A DNA stretch of 24,335 bases from Purshia tridentata (lineage: Eukaryota; Streptophyta; Magnoliopsida; Rosales; Rosaceae), in contig QANT01007826.1 of the NCBI GenBank assembly GCA_003254885.1, positions 1-24,335 of the forward strand, given 5' to 3'. Every line of letters starts with the position of its first letter. Positions within the stretch are counted from its first letter, which is position 1. The translations under genes were made by a program, and so were the position numbers. Positions 9,501 to 18,746 of this stretch are shown piece by piece. The notes below the pieces were generated by a model that did no database searches, was not told the origin of the DNA, and was given only the letters and a program-made list of their open reading frames with translations.

Positions 9501-9745
9501 CTTTGCCTTTGCTGATGCGGCGTCATGCTAGGATCGACGTTTAGCCTGTGGCACGCTATGCTCGGATCAATCCCTGGCATATCTACGTGCGACCATGCGA
9601 ACACGTCCTTATTCGCCCGAAGAGTTTCGATCAGACGTGTTCGTTCTTCTTCTTTCAGGAGGGTACCCACCAACACAGTTTTGTCTGGTTCTTCCTGATC
9701 CAATACTATTTCCGTTAGTGGCTCGATAGTCACTGGTTCCGCCAT
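6503..9745 (-). CDS. pol: pol polyprotein: reverse transcriptase, RNase H, archaeal-type RNase H, integrase
   Basis: This is an uninterrupted 1080-residue frame that copies the RNA and integrates the DNA. Reverse transcriptase spans about residues 85-280 with LDAYSGYNQ (167-174) and YIDD (229-232). The connecting RNase H (about 350-490) has lost key acids: the usual TDAS reads ATSE, and TDQP reads TNQP. A second RNase H of archaeal type (506-630) keeps D511, E549, D573 and D623, which is the Tat-lineage hallmark. Integrase has the zinc site H727, H734, C765, C768 and the DD35E triad D797, D857, E893, then a GPY-like end without chromodomain. The ATG at 9745 is only the first methionine: the frame is open back to a UAG at 9782-9784 and is the same frame as gag-pro. 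Expression is therefore probably by readthrough rather than initiation here. Confidence 0.97.
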   Translation of the reverse strand: MAEPVTIEPLTEIVLDQEEPDKTVLVGTLLKEEERTRLIETLRANKDVFAWSHVDMPGIDPSIACHRLNVDPSMTPHQQRQRRFAPERNKVISDEVDRLLEVGFIRDVWCPTWISNVVVVQKKNGKWRVCIDFTNLNKACPKDCYPIPKIDQMVDATAGYEQLTFLDAYSGYNQIPMAIDDQDKTAFISERGLYCYTVMPFGLKNAGSTYQRLVNQMFKDQIGRTMEVYIDDMVVKSKSRKDHHVDLKETFEVLRRYKMRLNPTKCAFGVSSGQFLGYIVRQRGIEPNPSKVQALQEMEEPRTVREVQVLTGRIAALSRFISRATDRCKPFFHAIKKGGSWGTAQSEALKKIKEYMANPPILVVPEPGEVLFLYLATSEFAVSAALIIERDGQQHPVFYVSKSLVEAETRYNASEKCVLALVTAKRKLRQYFEGHKIAVITNQPVRGILAKPDLSGRMMKWAIELGAFDIDFKPQTARKGQAVADFLVEAHKPLDVFEEGQEENAWELYVDGSSNALGAGAGIILRTPDGFDLEFALKLDFPASNNVAEYEALVNGLRIAEKVKAQALKVYSDSQLVINQVNGEYATRDEKMEAYQKLVTEITSRFRKVTFSQVPREQNQAADHLACEASTSEGLRSVRIEQLHTPSISEELSTLVIGQVGTNWMTPLIEYLRSGTAPTDPAEARKLRMRAARYVLIDNVLFRKSFSGPLLRCLDPVQAEWLLSTIHDGSCGNHAGGRSLAHKALTQGYFWPYMAKDSEVYARKCDQCQRYAPISRQPAEDLNSTWEPWPFARWGMDIVGPLPTAPGGKKNVLLVTDYFTKWVEAEAFGTIDATTVVRFVWRNIICCFGVPRAIVTDNGTPFNNKKFRTFCDEKGIQLHFSSRSYPQANGQAEKTNRTIFDNIKRRLEGARGKWHDELHHVLWAYRTTKRRPTGESPFSLTFGVEAVIPTEIGLPTTRTLSAENEESNAIQLRHTLDLAEEKRMAASIRLANYHSVAARHFNQKVRHKTFRIGDWVLKRIMDQGPKSGELPESGKFKKVWEGPYEVMAVFGKGAYKLRELRTGKELPRPWNAIHLKKYYV

Positions 9746-9775
9746 AGATTCTTCCTGGATTGGCGGACCCTCCTT

Positions 9776-9784
9776 TAATTGCTA
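9776..9784 (-). promoter_or_regulatory. stop-codon readthrough site UAG CAA UUA between gag-pro and pol
   Basis: On the minus strand the gag-pro frame ends AAA TAG and continues CAA TTA AAG GAG in the same frame, with 12 sense codons before the first pol methionine. UAG followed by CAR YYA is the known leaky-stop context of tobacco mosaic virus replicase. The match is exact and the downstream frame is intact, so partial readthrough would give Gag-Pro-Pol. Confidence 0.75.
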
Positions 9785-11980
9785 TTTTCCTTCGATCCCT
9801 GCGACCTCTTTGCTTGATCGAATTCCCATCGTGAGGTGATAGCATTTCTTTGCCATAGCTTGGTCACCTACAATGTCGACGGTTCCTTTTCCATCCGCAG
9901 AAACACATCTCATGATTAAACACCGAGTAGATGCCTCACCCTCCATCCTCCATATCCAATCTCTACCCATGATCACGTTATACGCGGAAGGAGAGTTAAT
10001 TACCACGAAGGTGGTGAACAGCGTCTTTCCCGCTGCAATCACTGGCAAAGTTATTTCTCCCACTGGAGTTATCTGACTACCTTCGAATGCCAGAATTGGG
10101 GTCTTATTTTCTTTTAAATCCTCATCTCGAAGCCCCATCTGTTTGAACGTGCTATAATACATGACCTCCGCACTGCTCCCTCCATCGATCATAACTCGGT
10201 GCACTCTCGAGTTTCCAATTTGCAGGGTGACGACGAGTGCGTCTTTGTGAGGGCATTCCAACCTTTCCAAGTCTTTTCGCGAAAATTGAATGATTCCCTC
10301 CGCGTCTCTTTGAGCTGCTGCTTGTGCTGACGCCGAGCTGATTTGATTCACCCTTTGTGCTTTTTCCAGTTGACGTTTTAAAGTGCGCCTCTGGGCGGAC
10401 GATCCCTCGGGTGGCTCGGATCCTCCATGGATAGAATGTATTTCGTATAAGACAGGCTCCGCCTGGGCCGCATTGTTATTCTCTCTCGGAGGGTTCTCCT
10501 GTGGTTGAATTGGGCCTACTTGGTATTGGGTTAACTGCCCTTTCCGTATCATTGCCGCAATCTGTCCTCTTAGATTGAGGCACTCCTCGAGTTCGTGCCC
10601 GAAATCATTATGAAAATGACAGTGCTTCGACTTGTCCCTGAACTCTGGTTTGGTTTTGATCGATGAAGGTTCTCGAAAGATACCTTTAACTTTATTGTCG
10701 TGGTAAATCTTCGACACGCTGCAGAAATCTGTCCTCTTAGATTGAAGCACTCTTCGAGTTTGTGCCCAAAATCATTATGGAAATGACAGTGCTTCGACTT
10801 GTCCCTGAACTCTGGTTTGGTTTTAATCGATGAAGGTTCTCGAAAGATACCTTTAGCCTTATTGTCGTGATAAATCTTCGACACGCTGCAGGTGAGCTTA
10901 ACGTTTGCGAGCGGGTCTTCGAACTGAGAATTTCGCCTTCCTCTCCCTTTTTCTCCATTCTTATTCTCGTTCGTTTGCTGCGGGAGCGGGATGGCATTAA
11001 CTCGCGTTGTTTCGACGCTCGCTGGTCTGTTCTCTGTTTTGCCTTCTTGCACTACCGACACACGTCTCCGGTTGGCAGTATCCTCTTCGAGGCGGATGAA
11101 AGGCTCTGCTTGGGCAATGCACTCCCTCATGTCGTACGGTGGGTGCATGATGATGTTTTCATGTAGCTTTGATCCTACTAACAACCCTTCCTTGAATGCC
11201 GCAGTGACCGTCTCCCTTGGACAATTATCCAGTGATGACATTTCGATTATGAAGCGTGAAAGATAGTCTTTCAATTTTTCATTCTTCCCCTGCTTCGTAT
11301 TGAACAAAGTGGTTATGTCCTTTTTTCTTCGCTGGTTGCATATNTGATATGAAAACCTCGCAGAGTTCAGAAAAACTCCTGATGGTCCCTGTTTTCAATT
11401 GACGAAACCACGTTAATGCAGAGCCAGTCAAACTCGACGGGAAGAGTTTACACTGCAAAGGCTCATTCTCCACTTCCAAGACTAGCTGTTGCTGGTAGTG
11501 GTAGATATGATCCATAGGGTCTCCAGTTCCGTTGAAGAGCTGAAACTTTGGAGTTTGGAATTTTTCTAGCCTCTTCGCAGCCATAATTTCGTCGGAGAAA
11601 GGCGACCGGCAAATTCCCCGCGCAGCCTCGATCGCTAATTGTGTTGGAGTGAGAGTCCGATGTCCATTTAACAACCTGCGGAGGTCGTCATTGTCGCGAA
11701 TCTTCTTCATCGTTCGTCGATCGTGATCATCGAGCTCTTCTTCGTGTTGCTCTCGATCGAACCTTCCTTCCTCCACATCACTGACTCGTGAGTCGCTTAA
11801 CCCATCTATTTGTTTTCTTTTTTGCCTTGAATTCGCAGGTGTCTGCTTTTGTCGGGCCATTTCCAGGGCTTCGTTGGCCACACGATTGGCTTCTTCCACC
11901 CTGCTGGCCAAGTTTTTCAGAAGCTCCATCATCTCGGTTTGCATTTGCGACCCGTTTCCAGCGTTTTCGATCCCGGCCAT
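9782..11980 (-). CDS. gag-pro: gag-protease of the main element (frame broken by an assembly gap and a 167-bp duplication)
   Basis: The ATG at 11978-11980 starts gag about 30 bases after the primer binding site. An N-terminal coiled-coil-like and charged part is followed by the Tat-type gag core (FNGTGDPMDHI, WFRQLKTG). At 11344 an n replaces six bases present in the left copy and shifts the frame. The second part runs from about 11340 to a CX2HX4HX4C zinc-knuckle variant, where a 167-bp tandem duplication (10558-10891) shifts the frame again. The third part repeats the knuckle and continues through a Gln/Ala-rich linker into a retropepsin-like protease with D-G-G at 10178-10186 and ends in UAG at 9782. 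The copy at 1-1601 has neither break, so the family's normal form is a single frame. Confidence 0.93.
10558..10891 (-). repeat. 167-bp imperfect tandem duplication inside gag
   Basis: About 10558-10724 and 10725-10891 are two copies offset by 167 bases, differing at about nine positions, both ending in CTGCAG. Each encodes the same zinc-knuckle segment. Because 167 is not a multiple of three, the duplication breaks the gag frame. The right-hand unit is closer to the left gag copy (1-1601) at several of the differing sites. Confidence 0.9.
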
Positions 11981-12003
11981 AGTTGAATGATTGTTTCTTT
12001 CGT

Positions 12004-12021
12004 TTCCCACAGACGGCGCCA
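12004..12021 (-). other. primer binding site (tRNA-Asp-like)
   Basis: On the minus strand the sequence two bases after the LTR is TGGCGCCGTCTGTGGGAA. Its first nine bases are complementary to the 3' end of plant tRNA-Asp (ending ACGGCGCCA). It marks where minus-strand DNA synthesis begins. Confidence 0.82.
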
Positions 12022-12023
12022 AT

Positions 12024-12596
12024 TGTTGATGCTAAAATTCTTGCTGGGCCTAATTTTAACAATCAACAATCAACCAGCCAACTATGAGCCCTCCACTCGA
12101 TCGTTGCGCTTGCTTCGAACTTCTTCGTCTCCTTGAATTGTTGAAATCTCCCGTAGGGTGTACCTGCAATAACACTCCGATGCCAAAATGAATGAAGTAA
12201 TTATAAGTGTTTCACAGTATATCTTTTTTCTTTCTTGGTTTCGGTCCCATATCTCTCAGTATGTCTCTTTTCTTTCTTGGTTTCCATCCCTTTTCATGGG
12301 GTCACAACCTTTCTTATATAGCAAACGATAATCCTTCCGTTACCTTCGCGCCATTTTTCTTCCCGTTATGTTCTTTAATGCATTTGATCGTTGGCGCCTT
12401 TATTCGGGTTCGTGGGTCTTTAAAGGCGAGATTTATACGGGTTATGTCTTTAAGATAAGAAATTTTACCGTTTCTAATTTTTGGGTTTTGATTCACGTGG
12501 GCCCTTTGGGCCTCAGCATGTGGTTCGGCTTCTCTTTACCTGGGCCTGATTATGCTTTTGCTTTGGGCTTGGGCCCAATCTTTTCCATCGCCCACA
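12024..12596 (-). repeat. 5' LTR of the retrotransposon
   Basis: TG...CA ends match 1752-2273 over nearly the whole length, with scattered substitutions. It contains a 42-bp imperfect tandem doubling (CAGTAT... at 12215 and 12257) that is single in the other LTR. The primer binding site lies on its left edge, so this is the promoter-bearing LTR and transcription runs leftward. Confidence 0.93.
12314..12320 (-). promoter_or_regulatory. TATA box of the 5' LTR promoter
   Basis: TATATAA on the minus strand lies in the middle of the LTR, with room for R and U5 before the primer binding site. It is conserved in the other LTR at 2001-2007. The transcription start is expected about 30 bases further left. 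Confidence 0.65.
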
Positions 12597-12667
12597 CCAC
12601 ACCATGACTGTTTGATGGTTCCATCATGGAAATTGGGCTTGGGCCCAATCTTTTCCATCGCCCACAC
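12563..12667. repeat. duplicated LTR terminus outside the 5' LTR
   Basis: The last 35 bases of the LTR (12563-12597) recur at 12633-12667, offset by 70 bp. The intervening bases are absent from the other LTR. This is either a local duplication or a remnant of another LTR end, and it makes the outer edge of the element uncertain by 70 bp. Confidence 0.8.
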
Positions 12668-14460
12668 ATAGTGATTGTAAAAAATGAGTATTAATGAAAC
12701 CCAAAAGCCAAAGCCACTTTTGAGCCTACGTGACTGTACAAAGCTCATGTGAATGGCATGAGAGAGAAACAAGTGCTCCTGCTTGGATGGCTAAAGCAAC
12801 ATTATTTTTAAAAAAGAAAACATAAAATTGTATTTATACAATATAAAATTTCTAAAAAATTGTTAAAAAATCTCAAAAAAATTTCAAAAAATTTCCAACA
12901 GTTATATCCCTCAAATGAAATAAAATAAATTATGTTGTGTCTATCGTTTTTGGGTAATAAAATAGAGTCATTTAAATTTGGATAAAGAAATGAAATATTC
13001 AAATATATGCAATATTGACCTTAAATTAAAGATTTTCTTAAAATTTAACTAATGGTATAATGTTCTTCAATATCTAAGTTATAAATTATAAATTATAAAT
13101 CATTTAATCAATATTAAGCATAATTTAATTAAATATAAAAATTTGATACCCAAATATGAATATCAATACCATAGTGAAACTAAAATCTAAAAAACACTAT
13201 TACAACACTTAAAATGACTTTGGCTATAAAAAAAATGGCATTTACCATAATAGATGTCCTTAGTCATCACTATGCCTCTGTCCACATCAATCCAAAAGAC
13301 TCACAAAAACAAATGAAAGAGACACATTAAACCCAAAAAACTTCATAAAACAAACTCCAAACAAACATCAACACTAGCAGTACCAACACTGCTTCTGTCT
13401 TCATACAAATCCAAACATAAACTAATAATTGTCAGATGTCAACTGCTAAAACATCGAATATACCATTAAATCAACCAAAATTAATCATTAATCTATGCAA
13501 TTTCAAAAATTAATTGGGTTTGTGGTAGTGAATCCATATGAAGTGAATCAACCAAGAAATCCAAACAATGGAAAAAGATCTGAGCTAAAATACAGAGCAC
13601 AGATTAGAGAGTAATGAAAAATCCACAAGCTCCAAACCCTCTAACGTCACCCAGCAAAGAACAGAACCTTGCTACCCCTGAAGACAAAACCTAAACGACA
13701 AAGCCGCATCACCTACACACAAATATACGACACTCACATTTCACTTCCCAAAGCTCTTACACTCAACACGTACATACAAATATATGATCAGAATGTGTAC
13801 GAGTAAATGCCTTAATAAAAAAAAATGTTGACTTCTCTACACAGCAAAACCCGACACATATTCCTACCCATTTCTGCTCTCCTTGAGAGCTGGGTCGTCT
13901 GCCACTGACCCACATATAAAATTACATACCAACCCAAGTCATACAAGGAGAAGATTACAAAATGTGAGTAATTTCAAACTATTATCAACAAACTTCAACC
14001 ATCTGGGGTTTGAAAAAGATTCTAAAGCAAAAAAATATTTATATATCAAGTTTGAATTGAAACAGAGATTTCTTTCTTTTCTTTTTTCTTTTTTCAACCC
14101 AGCACAGCAAATGAGTTCCAATGCAGTGTTCACCGTCTCGACCACGCTATCTTGTTCCCAAGCTTTGCCCTTCGAAACCCAAAACGTAGACTTTTGTGAA
14201 AACCCTCCACAGAGCTCAAAATCAGACAGTGGTGCACACCATCTCACACCTTGCCCAGCACGTCGTCTCTTTTTTCTTTTGGTGCTGCTTGTGACTTCTT
14301 GGTCTAGTAGAAAATTAATGCACAAGGAGAGTTGGACTTTGCGAAATAATTAATCAATTATTAGTAGTAATTAATCACCGTCGACGAGGACTCATTGACT
14401 CATTGTTAATTTAATAATGTATGTACTTGTTCTTTTTTCTTTCTTTTTTTGGGCTTGAGT
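12668..14460. other. AT-rich intergenic region between the retrotransposon and the Sec14-like gene
   Basis: The stretch has poly(A)/poly(T) runs and low-complexity sequence (12825-12900, and TAAATTA repeats near 13080-13105). Its right end should contain the 3' untranslated region of the minus-strand gene. I see no credible coding region, and the open frames at 13883-14353 show no recognisable domain. Confidence 0.6.
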
Positions 14461-17400
14461 TCAGAACCGTTGGGATACCGACATGTGGCGGCGTCTGATG
14501 TGGGGAGAGACGATGGAGATTAGTCCACCCAGTGGGGGCCGCATCTTTGACCTGTAGATCATCTCATCGTACGGCCTCCTATAGAACTTCAAAAATGGCA
14601 CGAAGGACTCCCGAGACCTCTCTGTCCTGCTGACGTGGCTCTCCTTCCGGAAGAACATGGCCGGCGATTGGAGGAAGGAGGGGCGTGGGGTCCGCGGGTG
14701 AGGGGTCTTGCTAGAATCACCGTTGGTGCACCGTTGAGGCAGTGGGGTTGAGGGGAATAAGCTCTTCCTTTGGGCCGCAGAGTTTCCATAGCCGTGGATG
14801 GTTCCACGTGGCGTTCGAGCGGCGGGCGATGCGAAGGAGAAGGATCGGGCATTGAGGGGTGAGATGAGTGCGGGTCCCAGAGGGGATGGGCTAGTAGGGC
14901 CTACTTTGGATGCTGACATGTCGGTCAAGCTAAGATACCAAGGCTTGAGAGAGTCGAACTGGTGGTGAGAAACGGTGAAGGAGAAACGGGAGGATGAGCA
15001 GGAGCCGATCTTGCCTGTTGATTTTATTGACGAGGGATCAAATCGGAGGGACGAGGCTCGCGGGTAATTTGAGAAGTCGTTGAAATCTAGTGATTCTTCA
15101 AAGTCTAGTGACGACACCACCATCGTTGCCGTTGAAAGTTCAACGAACGGTCGTACACCCTACAAAACCAAATGAAACATGTCTGTCACAATCACACATT
15201 GACCTTTTTATTTTGTTTGTGGTCCTACGACTAATAAATTTATTGAAATTTGCATAAACCAAATTCAGACAAATTAAACAATCAAACAAAATCAATACTA
15301 AATTTGGGTTTCACAAGATAAGTACCATTTATAACATAATCAAATCAAACAAAAGTTCATTTATTGTTGGTCCTTCTTAAGAAAAATAAAAACAAAGTGA
15401 AATCTATCCAATATGTTATTTTTATATTTTTCAAATTCAGGAGAGAAACTCCACAACTCATTCTCCTTTCTCGATATAAAGCGTTACAAAACTTTATAAC
15501 AGTGAGAGAGTGAGCTAGCGTTGTGGCGTTTTTCTTCATTACTGAAAATAACGTCTTGCAACATTACTTTAGTATTGTTGTGTTGACACAAAATAAAAAA
15601 TAAAAAAATTTACTGCCGCAATATACGAGAGGAGGATGCATTATGATGACTTTAAATGTGCTGGTTACCTGTAGCAGGAGTAGTAGCGCATATAAGGCTT
15701 GGAATTTGACTATTCCTAGTATTCTTTATCGCAAAGCAAAACAAGCAATAATTGTGACATAATTTGAACCCATGCAAAAGCAAATAGCAATGCTATGGCC
15801 TATGAACCCCACCAAAAGAAGTGTAAAATATGTGAATAGGGTTGTCACTTGTCATTGACTTGTTTTGAACCTGACCCCCACACTGCTGGGTGGGTGTACC
15901 CAAAAGCAGCACATAACAGTAACACACACACACACTGCAAGGCTTAACAGTTAACAGTAGTATTAGACTTTTCTACACTAATCACTGAAACACGTACTGT
16001 ACTGACCTAGTGGTCCATGGTTGGCTAGCTTAGCTGGCTTCTAGCTATTGGGTTCGTACACCATATGTGTATATATGTATGCAGCATAGGTAGCTTGGTT
16101 TTGAATTTTACCTTCCAGAGATAAGAGAAGAGGCTTGGAGGGTCAATGACAAAAGCCTTGAATAACCGTCCTGGGTAGTACTCTGCCAATATTTTCAGTG
16201 CTGCCAGCAACAAGTTCATAAAAGCCGACGCTGACCTGAAAAAGCCTGAAACCCACCACGCCTTTCAATATTAATTCATTATCCCCTCCAAAATTCAAAA
16301 CAATAATCACAATTATTGTTATTAATTTATTTTTTTAATTATCAAAATTATGAATTTCTTTTGTGAAAGTGATCAAAAGAATAAAAAGTGTAGAGACTGC
16401 TAAAGCTAGCGAAAAAGTATAATCATGGGTACTTCTTCTTCCAGGATCAAAATATTTAAGGGCGCAGTGGTGGGAATTCACCAATTCTAGGAAGGTCTAT
16501 ATAAATTGACCCCAATTCCCCATAATGTCCCTGCAGGGCTGGTCCATTGACCGCGACACCTCAGGGGCACTCCTGACCAGTGCAGTACAGTGCCGCTTCT
16601 CCGACATAGTTGCGTGCCTGGTCTCATGCTACGCTGTCGTATTAGCGTGAGTTGCTGTTTTTAAGTACATGCTAGTGAATGACTAATTTAGCCTTCGGGT
16701 TTTGAAGGTGGTGTGTGAGTTTGTGGAGGGTAAGATTGAGAATTTGGCGGAGAGTAGGCTTACTTGCGTCGAAAAGGAGAACGAACTGCTCAACGTTTTT
16801 GGGCATGGTCTCAATGGCCACCTCCAGCGTGAATATCAATAAGCGAGTGAACCTTAAATATTTACAAAAATGGAAAAATTAATTTCAGCAAAAATTGAAA
16901 AATGAAAAATTTATTTCAACTTTTTTTATTTTTTACTCACAGTTTCTGTGAATGGAACTTCTGGTAGTCTTGCTTAATCCGGAAAATCTGGAAAAGGAAA
17001 ACAAGGAAAATGTGATGTTAATTATTAACCCAAGGAAAAAGGAAAAAAGAAAAAAGAGAAGTTCTTAATTAATTAAATAATTACCAGAACGGGCCTGAAT
17101 TCTTCATCATGACCAGACACGTAGGCAACCCCTTCTGCAAGCTCAGCCGAGAACTCATCGGCTATCAACTGCTCTGTGTGTTCAAAACCACCAAAATCAG
17201 AATAAAATAACCACAGAATATTTCACTTTATTTTGTATATATTTTTTCGTTTGTTGAGTGAGTAAAAAAAAAAACAAAACAAAACAGGAAATAAGTGGGG
17301 TTAATCATGAGTTGGGCTTCACTTTAACGCTTAATTCAAAGTTTAAAAAAGCAAGATTCTCGGTTAAACACAAAACAAAAAGAGAAACCAAGATGCATTA

Positions 17401-17828
17401 AAAAAGAGGACAAAGAAGAAGAACAGGAAAGGCTTGGCTTGTACTGTATTGTATAGTACCAGTGCCAATGCTCTGTCTCCAAGAAAGACATGCCCTGAGT
17501 TGCTTAGCAGCCTTCTTAACACTATCCCCTTTGGCTTTCAGAAACCTCTCTACACAAGCACTGTTACAGAACTTCTCCTGCAAAACCAAAATAGTAGAAA
17601 ATATATGAGACATAATAGTAGTAAAAGCTAACAACAGCAAATTACAAAAAACAAAATCCAAAACCCCATTTAAACAGTACTTAACATATATGGAGATCTA
17701 TAGCTAGCTTGCTACTCAACCTGTTTGACTGTGAGTGGGGCTTGTTTTCTGAGAAGCTGGAGAACAGCTTCCACTCTCGGATTGTCGAGCTTCTGCTGAT
17801 CTTTTTGGTGCTGATCTTTCTTACCCAT
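14461..17828 (-). CDS. Sec14-like CRAL-TRIO domain protein (phosphatidylinositol-transfer-like), seven exons
   Basis: Exons in transcription order: 17828-17721, 17577-17460, 17173-17085, 16987-16941, 16852-16764, 16245-16112, 15159-14461. All introns are GT-AG (143, 286, 97, 88, 518 and 952 bp) and all phases join, giving 427 residues and a TGA stop. The start MGKKDQHQK was chosen as the first ATG after a short leader. A CRAL-TRIO N-terminal helix region (about residues 25-75: [16 protein letters not shown]) precedes the lipid-binding fold (about 76-225), with [30 protein letters not shown] and [15 protein letters not shown]. Family members bind and transfer phosphoinositides or other lipids at membranes. 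The last 190 residues are a basic Ser/Pro-rich tail, likely disordered and regulatory. It closely resembles plant single-domain Sec14-like proteins. The exact orthologue is not assigned. Confidence 0.93.
15922..15936. repeat. (AC)n microsatellite in the last intron
   Basis: A run of alternating A and C in the 952-bp intron between the last two coding exons. Confidence 0.8.
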
Positions 17829-18070
17829 TTCGAGGGTTGAAATATCAAAGCAAGTAGTTCCAAGAAAACACAATCACTCAACACACAGAACGAACAGAGA
17901 GACTATTATACCAACCTCCTGCTTCACGCAACCACTGAAATCTCTCACTGTGAGTAGAGAGAGAGAGAGAGAGGGAAAAGATGTTGAAACTTGAAATAAA
18001 AACTGCTGCTCAGTGCTGAGATATATAACGTTGAATTAAAGGAAGTGACGAGTGAGGGGTTGTATATATA
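17829..18070 (-). promoter_or_regulatory. core promoter and 5' leader of the Sec14-like gene
   Basis: A TATATATA box reads on the minus strand at 18063-18070. A start near 18030-18040 would give a leader of about 200 bases. The leader contains a CT dinucleotide run (GA on plus, about 17950-17973), common in plant 5' leaders. No upstream exon is needed to complete the protein. Confidence 0.6.
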
Positions 18071-18439
18071 GCAAAACGACAGCTCATAACGCCGTTACAT
18101 ATGATATGATATGTTGCACACTTGCGCATGCAACACATACACAGCATTAAACAATGGGCTTTAAATTAAAGTTACGTCAACTGCTTGCTTCGGTCAATGC
18201 TACTGTAATGCGGCAAGGCAAAGCAAATTACAATGATGGGTCTGAAAGCGATTCGTAACGGAAAACGTCGGCTGGTCCAGGCCCAAGCCCACCGCCACCA
18301 CCCCCTTTTACAGCTTTCTCTCTATTTATTACTTTCCCATTTTGCCCTCCGCCTGCTCTGCAACCCTTCTGTAACTGTTTGTCCTTAATTCCTTATCAGA
18401 ACATTTATTTTTGGTTTTTTTCCAAGAATATACTTACCT
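18071..18439. other. upstream region of the Sec14-like gene, no gene seen
   Basis: Non-coding sequence that may contain upstream control elements for the minus-strand gene. A C-rich patch lies at about 18276-18306. No specific site can be supported. Confidence 0.4.
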
Positions 18440-18481
18440 ACTTGTTTGCATAGACTGACCACTTGTTTGCATAGACTGACT
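18440..18481. repeat. two tandem 21-bp units
   Basis: ACTTGTTTGCATAGACTGAC occurs twice in a row with a period of 21 bp, with no other copies seen nearby. Confidence 0.9.
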
Positions 18482-18498
18482 ATATATGGTAATTACGT

Positions 18499-18746
18499 AA
18501 ATGATTCACTTATTTTATTCCATAAGTTTCGTTTTGGTTTATAATTTCTTCAAAGTATCATATTAGTTCACGAATTGTCTGAAGTGTTTCATTTTGATCC
18601 AAAACGGACAAAATAGGACAATTTTGTACTAATGAATTGACTTTGAGGGACAAAATAGAACATATCAGACAATTCGTAAACCAATATGAAACTTTAAAAA
18701 ATTTGTGCAACAAAACAAAACATAGCAAATAATAAAATAATCATTT
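18499..18746. mobile_element. foldback (MITE-like) element with about 100-bp inverted arms
   Basis: The left arm starts AAATGATT and contains ATATTAGTTCACGAATTGTC. The right arm, reverse complemented, starts AAATGATT and contains ATATTGGTTTACGAATTGTC. The arms match with some mismatches over about 100 bases around a central stretch of about 50 bases. There is no coding capacity. Size and structure fit a foldback MITE, but target-site duplications are not clear, so the superfamily is not assigned. Confidence 0.75.

Larger units (their letters stand above)
1752..12596 (-). mobile_element. Ty3/gypsy LTR retrotransposon, Tat lineage, with two antisense accessory genes
   Basis: Two direct LTRs (TG...CA ends) bracket a primer binding site, gag, aspartic protease, reverse transcriptase, a first RNase H, a second archaeal-type RNase H, integrase and a polypurine tract, all on the minus strand. 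The order RT-RNH-aRNH-INT, the DGGS protease site and the absence of a chromodomain place it in the Tat lineage, and the antisense genes near the 3' LTR recall Retand/Grande/RIRE2-like members. Pol is one uninterrupted frame. Gag is broken only by an assembly gap and a 167-bp duplication. No convincing target-site duplication is seen: GTTAC precedes 1752 and CCACA follows 12596. The element ends about 1.9 kb from the 3' end of the Sec14-like gene. Confidence 0.95.

Noticed and set aside
13939..14353. Open frames of 128 (minus) and 156 (plus) residues next to the Sec14-like gene
   Set aside because: Composition follows T- and A-rich tracts, no domain is recognisable, and the position fits the gene's 3' untranslated region.
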